Shown: positions 28,730 through 41,200 of the stretch, one piece after another
Layout: the number at the start of each line of letters is the position of its first letter
Position numbering within the stretch: the first letter of the stretch is position 1
Notes under the pieces: model-generated
Databases searched by the model: none
What the model saw: the letters and a program-made list of their open reading frames with translations, nothing else
What the model was told of the DNA's origin: nothing
Source: Chara braunii
Taxonomy: Eukaryota; Streptophyta; Charophyceae; Charales; Characeae
Length of the DNA: 51,294 bases
Assembly: GCA_003427395.1 (NCBI GenBank)
Contig: BFEA01000092.1
Span: forward strand, 2,467,430 to 2,518,723
Direction of reading: 5' to 3'
Program-made: the position numbers and the translations under genes

Positions 28730-31700
28730 TCGCACCGACACCGCATCTTTCATTATTTTCCAATCGCATCGGATTTCTGCCTCAATCATTCCCTTCGTTC
28801 CCGTCCCTGCGAGTTCTGGGTATTGTTGAGCGTCTTGCTGCAGCCCGAACCATGTCCTCTCTGATTTGTCAAACTGGGAAGGGACATAAGTCCAGAGATT
28901 CAGAGAAGGAGTTGGGTGGGGTGCTCAGGGAACGTGGAGGGGAATAGATGGTCCGACAGGTTCTTTGGCCCTTTTGCATCTGATCGGACAGTGGATTAGG
29001 TCCTCTTGTTCTTGGTCTGAACAGATGACGCATAGGTCTGAGCTGTTAGGGTCGCTGTTCTTTCCATTTTGATGTAACCCTGAGGCAAAAGTTGTTCAGT
29101 TTATTTTTTTGCAAAACGAAGGTTTTTTTCAGTTTTTTTGGATTTTTTTTTCTTTTTTCTTTTCGGCTGGGACCTTTCCTGGTCCTTGCACGGTCGGGCC
29201 GCCTGGGAAAATAGGGTGACCCGGACGGCCTGGCTGGGAGCCTAGCTTTTGGTGTCATTTTTGCACCCTGGCTGGCCCGGTAACGACCACTGTGTTAAAA
29301 TGGCGGGAAAGTGTTTTGCAGGGTGCAAAAATGACGCCGAAAGTGATTTTGGGGTCTGCGACTCGTTTTTGCCCGTGTGGGGGGAAATGGATACAAAGGT
29401 TTTATCGCGGGCCGGTCTTACGACTTTTCCCGCATCTTTCATTCTTTTCCAATGGCATCGGATTTCAACCTCAATCATTCCCTTCGTTGCCGTCCCTACT
29501 TCGTTCTGCGAGTTCTGGGTATTGTTGAGCGTCTTGCTGCAACCCGAACCATGTCCTCTCTGATTTGTCAAATTGGGAAGGGATATTAGTTTAGAGATTC
29601 AGAGAAGGAGTTGGGTGGGCTTCTCAGGGAACGTGGAGGGGAATAGATGGTCCGGCAGGTTCTTTGACCCTTTTGCATCAGATCGGACAGTGGATTAGGT
29701 CCTCTAGTTCTTGGTCTGAACAGATGACGCATAGGTCCGAGCTGTTAGGGTCGCTGTTCTTTCAATTTCGATGTAACCCTACGGCAAAAGTTGTTGAGTT
29801 TATTTTTCTGCAAAACATAGTTTTTTTTCATTTTTTTTGGATTTTTGTTTTCTTTTTTCTTTTTGGTTGGACCTTCCCTGGTCCTTGCACGGTCTGGCTG
29901 CCTAGAAAAATAGGGTGACCCGGACGGCCCGGCTGGTAGCCTAGCTTTTGGTGTCATTTTTGCACCCTTGCTGGCCCGGTAATGGCCACTGTGTAAAAAT
30001 GGCGGGAAAGTGTTTTGCACAGTGTAAAAGTGACGTCGAAAGTGATTTTGGGGCCTGCGGCACGTTTTTCCTCGTGCGGAAGGAAATGCATACAAAGGTT
30101 TCGTCGCGGGGTGCTTTTACGACTATTTCCGCATTTTTCATTCTTTTCCAATGGCATCGGATTTCTGCCTCAATCATTCCCTTCATTGTCGTCCCTACTT
30201 CGTTCTGAGAGTTCTGGGTATTGCTGAGTGTCCTGCTGCAGCCCGAACCATCTCCTCTTTGATTTGTCAAACTGGGAAGGGATATTTGTCCAGAGATTCG
30301 GAGAAGGAGCTCGGTGGGGTGCCTAAGGAACGTGGAGGGGAATAGATGGTACAATAGGTTCTTTGACCCTTTTGCATCTGATCGGACAGTGGATTAGGTC
30401 CTCTTGTTCTTGGTTTGAACAAATGACGCATAGGTCCGAGTTGTTAGGGTCGCTATTCATTTAATTTCGATGTAACCTTGAGGCAAAAGCTGTTTAGTTT
30501 ATTTTTCTGCATAACATAGTTTTTTTATTTTTATTTTTTATTTTTGTGTTCTTTTTTCTTTTTGGTTGGGACCTTCCCTAGTCGTTGCACGGTCGGGCCG
30601 CCTGGGAAAATCGGGTGACCCGGACGGCCCGGCTGGTAGCCTAGCTTTTGGTGTCATTTTTGCACACTGGCTGGCTCGGTAATGACCACTGTGTAAAAAT
30701 GACGGCAAAGTCTTTTGCAGGGTGCAAAAATGACGCCGAAAGTGATTTTGGGGCCTGCGGCACGTTTTTCACCGTGTGGGGGGAAATGGATACAAAGGTT
30801 TCGTCGCGGGGCGGTTTTACGACTTTTTCCACATCTTTCATTATTTTCCAATGGCATCAGATTTCTGCCTCAATCATTTTCTTCGTTGTCGTCCCTACTT
30901 CGTTCTGCGAGTTCTCGGAATTGTTGAGCGTCCTGCTGCAGCCCGAACCATGTCCTCTCTGATTTGTCAAACTGGGAAGGGATATTAGTCCACAGATTCA
31001 GAGAAGGAGCTGGGTGGGGTGCTCAAGGAACGTGGAGGGGAATAGATGATCCGGCAGGTTCTTTGGCCCTTTTGCATCTGATCGAACAATGGATTAGGTC
31101 CTCTTGTTTTTTATCTGAACAGATGACACATAGGTCCAAGATGTTAGGGTCGCTGTTCTTTCAATTTCGATGTAACCCTGAGGCAAAAGTTATTCAGTTT
31201 ATTTTTCTGCATAACATTGTTTTTTTTAAGTTTTTTTTGGATTTTTGTTTTTTTTTTTTCTTTTTCGATGGGACCTTCCCTGGTCCTTGCACGGGCGGGC
31301 CGTCTTGGAAAATAGGTTGACCGTGACGGCCCTGTTGGAAGCTTAGCTTTTGGTGTCATTTTTGCACCATGGCTGGCCCAATAACGTCCACTGTGTAAAA
31401 ATGGTGGAAAAGTGTTTTGTAGGGTGCAAAAATGACGCCGAAATTGATTTTGGAGCATGTGGCACGTTTTTCCCCGTGTGGGGGGAAATGGATACAAAGG
31501 TTTCGTCGCGGGGTGGTTTTACGACTTTTCCCGCATCTTTCATTCTTTTCCAATGGCATCAGATTTCTGCCTCAATCATTCCCTTCGATGCCGTCCCTGC
31601 TTCGTTCTGCGAGCTCTGGGTATTGTTAAGCGACTTGCTGCAGCCCGAACCACGTCCTTTCTTATTTGACAACTTGGGAAGCGATATTAGTCCAGAGATT

Positions 31701-34700
31701 CAGAGAAGGAGCTGGATGGGGTGCTTAGGGAACGTGGAGGGGAATAGACGGTTCGGCAGGTTCTTTGGCTCTTTTGCATCAGATCGGACAGTGGATTAGG
31801 TCCTCTTGTTAGTGGTCTGAACAGATGACGCATAGGTCTGAACTCTTAGGGTCGTTGTTCTTTCAATTTCAATGTAACCCTGAGGCAAAAGTTGTTTAGT
31901 TTATTTTTCTGCATAACAAAGTTTGTTTTTATTTTTTTTGGATTTTTTTTTTCTTTTTTTCTTTTTGGTCGGGACCTTCCCTGGTCCTTGCACGACCGGC
32001 ACGCCTCGAAAAATAGGGGGACCCGGACGGCGTGGCTGGTAGCCTAGCGTTTGGTGTCAGTTTTGCACCTTGGCTGATCCAGTAACGGCCACTATGTAAA
32101 AACGGCGGGAAAGTGTTTTGCAGGGTGCAAAAATGACGCCGAAAGTGATTTTGGGCCCTGCGACACGTTTTTCCCCGTGTGGGGGGAAATGGATACAAAG
32201 GTTTCATCGCGGGGCGGTTTTATCACTTTTCCCGCATCTTTCATTATTTTCCAATGGCATCGGATTTCTGCCTCAATCATTCCCATCGTTGTCGTCCCTG
32301 CTTCCTTCTGCGAGTTCTGGGTATTGTTGAGCGTCCTGCTGCAGCCTGAACCATGTCCTCTCTGATTTGTCAAACTGGGAAGCGATTAGTCCAGAGATTC
32401 AGATAAGGAGATGGGTGGGGCGGCAGGGAACGTGATGGGGAATAGATGGTCCGACAGGTTCTTTGGCCCTTTTGCATGTGATCGGACAGTGGATTAGGTC
32501 CTCTTGTTCTTGGTCTTAACAGATGACGCATAGGTCCGAGTTGTTAGGGTCGCTGTTCTTTCAATTTCGATGTAACCCTGAGGCAAAACTTGTGCAGTTT
32601 ATTTTTCTGCATAACATAGTTTTTTTTCTTTTTTTTTGGATTTTTGTTTTCTTTTTTCTTTTTGGCTAGGACCTTCCCTGGTACTTGCACGGCGGGGCCG
32701 CCTGGGAAAATAGGGTGACCCAGACGGCCCGGCTGGTAGCCTAGGTTTTGGTATCATTTTTGCACTCGGCTGCCCCGGTAACGGCCACTTTGCAAAAATG
32801 GCGGGAAAATGTTTTGCAAGGCGCAAAAATGACGCCGAAAGTGATTTTGGTGCCTGCGGCACGTTTTTCCCCATGTGGCGGGAAATGGATACAAAGGTTT
32901 CGTCGCGGGGCGATTTTACGACTTTTGCCTCATCTTTCATTCTTTTCCAATGGCATCGGATTTCTGCCTCAATCATTCCCTTCGTTGTCGTCCCTGCTTC
33001 GTTCTGCGAGTTTTGGGTATGGTTGAACGTCTTGTTGTAGCTCGAACCATGTCCTCTCTGATTTGTCAAACTGGGAAGGGATATTAGTCCAGAGATTCAG
33101 AGAAGGAGCTGGGTGGGGTGCTCATGGAACGTGGATGGGAATAGATGGTCCTACAGGTTCTTTGGCCCTTTTGCATCTGATTGGACAGTGGATTAGGTGC
33201 TCTTGTTCTTGGTATGAACAGATGACGCATGGGTCCGAGTTGTTAGGGTCGCTGTTCTTTCAATTTCGATATAACCCTGAGGCAAAAGTTGTTCAGTTTA
33301 TTTTTCTGCATAATATTTATTTTTTCCATTTTTTTTGGATATTTGTATTCTTTTTTTTTTTTGGCTGGGACCTTCCCTGGAACTTGCACGGGCGGGCCGT
33401 CTTGGAAAATAGGTTGACCCTGACGGCCCAGTTGGAAGCCTAGCTTTTGGTGTCATTTTTGCACCCTGGCTGGCCTGGTAACGGCCACTTTGTAAAAATG
33501 GTGGAAAAGTATTTTGCAGGGTGCAAAAATGACAACGAAATATATTTGGGCCTGCGGCACGTTTTTCCCCGTGTGGGGGGAAATGGATACAAAGGTTTCG
33601 TCGCGGGGCGGTTTTACGACTTTTCCCGCATCTTTCATTCTTTTCCAATGACATCGGATTTCTGCCTCAATCATTCCCTTCGATGTCGTCCCTGCTTCGT
33701 TCTGCGAATTCTGGGTATTGTTGAGCGACTTGTTGCAGCCTGAACCATTTCCTCTCTAATTTGTCAAACTGGGAAGGGATATTAGTCCAGAGATTCAGAG
33801 AAGGAGCTGGATGGGGTGCTCAGGGAACGTGGAGGGGAATAGACGGTCCGACAGGTTCTTTGGTTATTTTGCATCTGATCGGACAGTGGATTAGGTCCTC
33901 TTGTTCGTGGTCTAAACAGATGACGCATACGTCCGAACTGTTATGGTCGCTGTTCTTTCAATTTCGATGTAACCCTGAGGCAAAAGTTGTTCAGTTTATT
34001 TTTCTGCATAACATAGTTTGTTTTCATTTTTTTTGGATTTTTGTTTTTTTGTTTTTCTTTTTGGTCGGGACCTTCCCTTGTCCTTCCACGGTCGGCTCGC
34101 TTGGGAAAAAAGGGGGATCCGGACGGCCCGGCTGGTAGCCTAGCTTTTAGTGTCATTTTTGAACCTTGGCTGATCCGGTAACGGCCACTATGTAAAAATG
34201 GCGGGAAAGTGTTTTGCAGGGTGCAAAAATGACGCCGAAAGTGATTTTGGGGCCTGCGGCACATTTTTCCCCATGTGGGGCAAAATGGATACAAAGGTTT
34301 CGGCGCGGGGCGGTTTTACGACTTTTCCCGCATCTTTCATTATTTTATATGGCATCGGATTTCTGCCTCAATCATTCCCTTCGTTGCCGTCCATGCTTCG
34401 TTCTGCTAGTTATGGGTATTGTTGACCGGCCTGTTGCAGCCCGGACCATGTCCTCTCTGATTTGTCAAACAGGGAAGCGATATTAGTCCAGAGATTTAGA
34501 GAAGGAAATGGGTGGGCTGCTCAGGGAATGTGGAGGGGAATTAATGGTCCGGCAGATTCTTTGGTCGATTTGCATCTGATCGGACAGTGGATTAGGTCCT
34601 CTTGTTCTTAGTCGGAACAGATGACGCATAGGTCCAAGTTCTTAGGGTCATTGTTCTTTCAATTTCGATGCAACCCTGAGGCAAAAGTTGTTCAGTTTAT

Positions 34701-35414
34701 TTTTCTGCATCAATTTTTTTTATTTTTTTTTTTTGGATTTTTTTTTTTTTTTTTTTTTTTGGCTGGGACCTTTTTTGGTCCTTGCACGTCCGGGCCGCCT
34801 TGGAAAATAAGGTAACCCGGACGGCCCGACTGGTAACCTAGCTTTTGGTGTCATTTCTGCACACTGGCTGGCCCGGTAACGGCCACTGTGTAAAAATGGT
34901 GGGAAAGTGTTTTGCAGGGTGCAACAATGACGTCGAAAGTGATTTTGGGGCCTGCGGCACGTTTTTCCTCATGTGGGGGGAAATGCATACAAAGGTTTCG
35001 CCACGGGGCGGTTTTACAACTTTTCCTGCATCTTTCATTCTTTTCCAATGGCATCAAATTTATGCCTCAATCATTCCCTTCGTTGCAGTCCCTGCTTCGG
35101 TCTGCGAGTTATGGGTATTGTTGAGCGTCCTGCTGCAGCCCGAACCATGTCCTCTTTGATTTCTCAAACTGGGTAGGGGTATTAGTCCAAAGAGTCAGAG
35201 AAGGAGCGAGGAGGGGTGCTCAGGGAATGTGGAGGGGAAAAAATGGTCCGGCTGGTTCTTTGGCCCTTTTGCATCTGATCAGACAGTGGATTAGGTTTTT
35301 TTGTTATTGGTTTGAACATGACGCATAGGTCCGAGCTATTAGGGTCGCTGTTCTCCCAATTTCGATGTGACCCGGAGGCAAAAGTTGTTCAGTTTATTTT
35401 TCTGCATCACATAG

Positions 35415-35439
35415 NNNNNNNNNNNNNNNNNNNNNNNNN
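35415..35439. other. Assembly gap (25 N) in a satellite T-tract
   Basis: The N run replaces the poly(T)-rich tract of one monomer between CACATAG and TTTTGGCTGGG; it is almost certainly homopolymer-related. Confidence 0.95.
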
Positions 35440-38122
35440 TTTTGGCTGGGACCTTCCTTGGACCTTGCACAGCCGGGCCCCTATGAAAATATGGTGACCC
35501 GGACGGCCCAGCTGGTAGCCTAGCTTTTGGTGTCATTTTTGCACCCTGGCTGGCCCGGTAACGGCCACTGTATAAAAAAGGCCGAAAAGTGTTTTGCAGG
35601 GTGCAAAAATGACGCCCAGTGTGGGGGGAAATGGATACAAAGGTTTCGTCGCGGGGCGGTTTTACGACTTTTCCTGCATCTTTCATTCTTTTCGAATGGC
35701 GTCGGATTTCTGCCTCAATCATTCCCTTTGTTGCCGTCCCTGCTTCGTTCTACGAGTTCTGGGTATTGTTGAGCGTCCTGCTGCAGCCCGAACCATGTCC
35801 TCTCTGATTTGCCGAACTGCGAAGGGATATTAGTCCAGAGATTCAGAGAAGGAGCTGGGTAGGGTGCTCAGGGAATGTGGAGGGGAATAGATGGTCCGAC
35901 AGGTTTTTTTGCCCTTTTGCATATGATCGGACAGTGGATTAGGTCCTCTTGTTCTTGGTCTGAACAGATGACGCATAGGTCCGAGCTGTTAGGGTCGTTG
36001 TTCTTTCAATTTCGATGTAACTCTGAGGCAAAAGTTGTTCAGTTTATTTTTCTGTATAACACAATTTTTTTATTTTTTTTTTGGATTTTTATTTTATTTT
36101 TTCTTTTTGGTTGGTACCTTTCCACGTCTTTGCACGGCCGGGCTGCCTGGGAAAATAAGGTGACCCAGACGGCCCGGCTGGTAGTCTAGCTTTTGGTGTC
36201 ATTTTTTGCACCCTGGCTGGCCCGGTAACGGCCAATGTGTAAAAATAGGGGGAAAGTGTTTTGCGGGTTGCAAAAATGACGCCAAAAGTGATTTTGGAGC
36301 GTGCGGCACGTTTTTCCCCGTGTGGGGGAAAATAGATACAAAGGTTTCGTCGCGGGGCGGTTTTACGACTTTTCCCTCATCTTTCATTCTTTTCCAATGA
36401 CATCGGATTTCTGCCTCAATCATTCCCTTCGATGTCCTCCCTGCTTCGTTCTGCGAGTTCTGGGTTTTGTTGAGCGTCTTGCTGCAGCCCGAACCATGTC
36501 CTCGCTTATATGTCAAACTAGAAAGGGATATTAGACCCCAGATTCAGAGAAGGAGCTGGATAGGGTGCTCAGGGAACGTGGAGGGGAATAGATGGTCCGG
36601 CAGGTTCTTTGACCCTTTTGCATCTGATCAGACAGTGGATTAGGTCCTCTTGTTCGTGGTCTGAACAAATGACGCATAGGTCCGAGCTGTTAGGGTCGCT
36701 GTTCTTTGAATTTCGATGTAACCCTGAGGCAAAAGTTGTTCAGTTTATTTTTTTGCATAACATAGTTCTTTTTCATTTTTTTTGGATTTTTGTTTTCTTT
36801 TTTCATTTGGCCGGGAACTTCCCTAGTCCTTGCACGGCCGGGCCGCCTGGGAAAATAGGGTGACCCGGACGGCCCGGCTAGTATCCTAGCTCTTGGTATC
36901 ATTTTTGCACCTTGGCAGGCCCGGTAACGGCCACTAAGTAAAAATGGCGGGAAAGTGTTTTGACAGCGCAAAAATGACGCCCCGTTTGGAGGGAAATGGA
37001 TACAAAGGTTTCATCACGGGGCGATTTTACGACTTTTCCCGCATCTTTCATTCTATTCCAATGGCATCGGATTTCTTCCTCAATCATTCCCTTTGTTGCT
37101 GTCCGTGCTTCGTTCTACGAGTTCTGCGTATTGTTCAGCGTCTTGCTGCAGCCTGAACCATGTCCTTTCTTTTTTGTCGAACTGGGAAGGGATATTAGTC
37201 CAAAGATTCACAGAAGGAGCTGGGTGGGGTGCTCAGGGAACGTAGTGGGTAATAGATGGTCCGGCAGGTTCTTTGGCCCTTTTGCATCTGATCAGACACT
37301 GAATGAGGTCCTCTTGTTCTTGGTTTGAACAGATGTCGTATAGGTCCGAGCTGTTAGGGTCGCTGTTATTTCAATTTCGATGTAACCCTGAGGCAAAAGT
37401 TGTTCAGTTTATTTTTCTGCATGATATAGTTTTTTTTCGTTTTTTTTTTTTGTTTTGTTTTCTTTTTTTGTTTTTGGCTGGGACCTTTTCTGGTCCTTGC
37501 ACGACCGGGCTGCCTTGGAAAATAAGGTGACCCGGACGGCCCGGCTGGTAGCCTAGCTTTTGGTGTCATTTCTGCACCCTGGCTGGCCCAGTAATGGCCA
37601 CTGTGTAAAAATGGCGGGAAGGTGTTTTGCAGGGTGCAAAAATGACGTCGAAAGTAATTTTGGGGCCTGCGTCACGTTTTTCCCTATGTGGGTGGAAATG
37701 CATCCAAACGTTTCGTAGCGGGGTGTTTTTACGACTTTTCCCACATCTTTAATTATTTTTCAATGGCATCGGATTTCTGCCTCAATTATTCCCTTCGTTG
37801 TCGTCCCTGCTTCGTTCTGCGAGTTATGGGTATTGTACAGCGTCGTGCTGCAGCCCGAACCATGTCCTCTCTGATTTGTCAAACTGGGAAGGGATATTAG
37901 TCAAGAGATTCAGAGGAGGAGCAGGGTCGGTTGCTCAGGGAACGTGGAGGGGAATCGATGGTCCAACAGGTTCTTTGACCCTTTTGCATCTGATTGGACA
38001 GTGGATTAGGTCCTCTTGTTCATGGTCTTAAAAGATGACGCATAGGTACGAGTTGTTAGGGTCGCTATTCTTTCAATTTCGATGTAACCCTGAGGCAAAA
38101 GTTGTTCAGTTTATTTTTTTGC

Positions 38123-38213
38123 ACAACATAGTTTTTTTTTTTTTTTTTGGATTTTTGTTTTNTTTTTTTGCACAACATAGTTTTTTTTTTTTTTTTTGGA
38201 TTTTTGTTTTCTT
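38123..38213. repeat. Local duplication of the T-tract in one monomer
   Basis: GCACAACATAGT(n)GGATTTTTGTTTT occurs twice in a row within one monomer, joined at an N (38162). It could be slippage, unequal exchange or an assembly artefact. Confidence 0.7.
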
Positions 38214-41200
38214 TTGTCTTTTTGGATGGGACCTTCCCTGGTCCTTGCACGGCCGGCCCGCCTCGGAAAATAGGGTGACCCGGACGGCCTGACTGGAAGC
38301 CTAGCTTTTGGTATCATTTTTGCACCCTGGCTGGCCCGGTAACGGCCACTGTGTAAAAATGGCGGGAAAGTGTTTTTCAGGGTGCAAAAATGACGTCGAA
38401 AGTGATTTTGGGGTCTGCGACACGTTTTTCCCCGTGTGCGGGGAAAAAGATACAAAGGTTTCGTCGCGGGGCGGTTTTATGACTTTTCCCACATCTTTCA
38501 TTCTTTTCCAATGGCATCGGATTTCTGCCTCAATCATTCCCTTCGTTGTCATCCCTGCTTCGTTCTGCGAGTTCTGGGTATTGTTGAGCGTCTTGTTGTA
38601 CCCCGAACCATGCCCTCTTTGATTTATCAAACTGGGAAGGGATATTAGTCCAGAGATTCGGAGAAGGAGCTGGGTGGGGTGCTCAAGGAACGTGGAGGGG
38701 AATAGATGGTTCGACAGGTTCCTTGGCCCTTTTGCATCGGATTGGACAGTGGATTAGGTCCTCTTGTTCTTGGTTTGAACAGATGACGCATAGGTCCGAG
38801 CTGTTAGGCTCGCTGTTCTTTCAATTTGATGTAACCCTGAGGCAAAAGTTGTTGAGTTTATTTTTCTGCATAACATAGTTCTTTTTCATTTTTTTTTGGA
38901 TTTTTGTTTTCTTTTTTCTTTTTGATTGGGACCTTCCTTGGTCCTTGCACGGCCGGGCCGCCTTGGAAAATAAGGTGACCCAGACGGCCCGGCTGGTAGC
39001 CAAGCTTTTGGTGTCATTTCAGCACCTTGGCTGGCCCGGTAACGGCCACTCTGTAAAATTGGCGGGAAAGTGTTTTGTAGGGTGCAAAAATGACATCAAA
39101 AGTGATTTTGGGGCCTGCGGCACGTTTTTCCTCCTGTGGGCGGAGATGCATACAAAGGTTTCGTCGCGGGGTGGTTTTACGACTTTTCCCGCATCTTTCA
39201 TTCTTTTCCAATGGCATTGGATTTCTGCCTCTACATTCCCTTCGTTGCCGTCCCCGCTTCGTCCTGCGAGTTATGGGTATTGTTGAGCGTCCTGCTGCAG
39301 CCCGAACCATGTCCTCTCTGATTTGTCAAACTGGGAACGGATATTAGTCCAGAGATTTAGAGAAGGAGCTGTGTGGGGTGCTCAGGGAACGTGGAGGGGA
39401 ATAGATGGTCCGGCAGGTTCTTTGGCCCTTTTGCATCTGATCGGACAGTGGATTACGTCCTCTTGTTCTTGGTCTGAACAGATGACACATAGGTCGGAGC
39501 TATTAGGGTCGCTGTTCTTTCAATTTCGATGTAACCCTAAGGCAAAAGTTGTTCTATTTATTTTTCTGCATAACATAGTTTTTTTTCATTTTTCTTGGAT
39601 TTTTGTTTTGTTTTTTCTTTTTGACTGGGACCTTCCCTGGTCCTTGCGCGGCCAGGCCGCCTGGGAAAATAGGGTGACCCGGACAGCCCGGCTGGTACCC
39701 TAGCTTTTGTTGTCATTTTTGCACCTTTGCTGGTTCGGTAACAGCCACTGTGTAAAAATGGCGGGAAAGTGTTTTGCAGGGTGCAAAAATAACGCTGAAA
39801 ATTATTTTGGGGCCTGCGGCACGTTTTTCCCCATGTGGGGGGAACTGGATTCAAAGGTTTCGTGGCGGGGCGGTTTCACGACTTTTCCCGCATGTTTCAT
39901 TCTTTTCCAATAACATCGTATTTCTGCCTCAATCATTCCCTTCGTTGCCGTCCCTGCTTCGTTCTGCGAGTTCTGGGTATTGTGGAGCGTTCTGCTGCAG
40001 CCTGAACCATGTCTTCTCTGATTTGTTAAACTAGGAAGCGATATTAGTCCAGAGATTCAGAGAAGGAGATGGGTGGGGTGCTCAGGGAACATGGAGCTTG
40101 AGGGCAATAGATGGTCAGGCAGGTTCTTTGGCCGTTTTGCATGATCGGACAGTGGATTAGGTCCTCTTGTTCTTAGTCTGAACAGATGACGCATAGGTCC
40201 GAGTTTTTAGAGTTGCTGTTCTTTCAATTTCGATGCAACCCTAAGGCAAAGGTTGTTCAGTTTATTTTTCTGCATAATATAGTTTTTTTCATTTTTTTTG
40301 GATTTTCATTTTTTTTTTTTCTTTTTGGCTGGGACCTTTTTTGGTCCTTGCACGGCAGGGCCGCCCTGGAAAATAAGGTGACCCGAACGGCTTGGCTGGT
40401 AGCCTAGCTTTTGGTGTCATTTTTGCACCCTTGCTGGCCCGGTAACGGCCACTGTGTAAAAATGGCGGAAAAGTGTTTTGCAGGGTGCAAACATGACGTC
40501 GAAAGTGATATTGGGGCCTGCGGCACGTTTTTCCCATGTGGGGGAAAATGCGTACAAACGTTTCGTCGCGGGGCGGTTTTACGACTTTTCCCACATCTTT
40601 CATTCTTTTCCAAAGGCATCGGATTTCTGCCTCTATGATTCCCTTCACTTTCGTCCCTGCTTCGTTCTGCGAGTTCTGGGTGGGGTGGTCATTGGAACGT
40701 GGAGGGGAATAGATGGTCCGGCAGGTTCTTTGGCTCTTTTGCATCTGATCGGACAGTGGATAAGGTCATCTACTTCTATGTCGGAACTGATGACGCATAG
40801 GTCCAAGCTGTAAGGGTCGCTGTTCTTTGAATTTCGATGTAACCCTGAGGCAAAAGTTGTTAAGTTATATTTTTGCATAACATAGTTTTTTTTCATTTTT
40901 TTTGGATTTTTATTTTCTTTTTTCTTTTTGGCTGGGACCTTCCCTGGTCCTTGCACGGCCAGGCAGCCTGGGAAAATAGGGTGACCCGAACAGCCCGACT
41001 GGTAGCCTAGCGTTTGGTGTCATTTTCGCAACTTGACAGTTTCGGTACTGGCCACTGTGTAAAAATGGCGGGATAGTGTTTTGGAGGGTGCAAAAATAAC
41101 GTAGAAAATGAATTTGGGGCCAGCGGCACGTTTTTCCCCGTGTGGGGGGAAATGGATACAAAGGTTTCATCGCCGGGCGGTTTTACGACTTTTCCCTCAT

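Larger units (their letters stand above)
21147..28740 (+). mobile_element. Long TGTCG...CGACA LTR-like element 2 (7.6 kb, non-coding)
   Basis: It starts TGTCGAGCGCATCGG and ends GCACCGACA, with a perfect 4-bp target duplication CCGC (21143-21146 and 28741-28744). The 5' 430 bp matches element 1 (blocks CCCTACGACA.GATAGG, GGGCGTATCCC.ACCGAGCTA, CAGAGGTGG.CCA.CCGAGGGCG, GTCGGTCGACTAGGACG), although clearly diverged. No RT, integrase or gag is seen, and no internal second terminus. The body holds several hairpin arrays, listed below. Scattered single Ns from about 21946 to 28400 suggest low-confidence consensus. It could be a giant solo LTR or a large non-autonomous derivative. Confidence 0.72.

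Noticed and set aside
14320-28740. Elements 1 and 2 as the two LTRs of a single retrotransposon
   Set aside because: The sequence between them is two satellite monomers with target-site bases at both edges, not an internal retroviral-type region; each element has its own flanking CCGC/TCGC.
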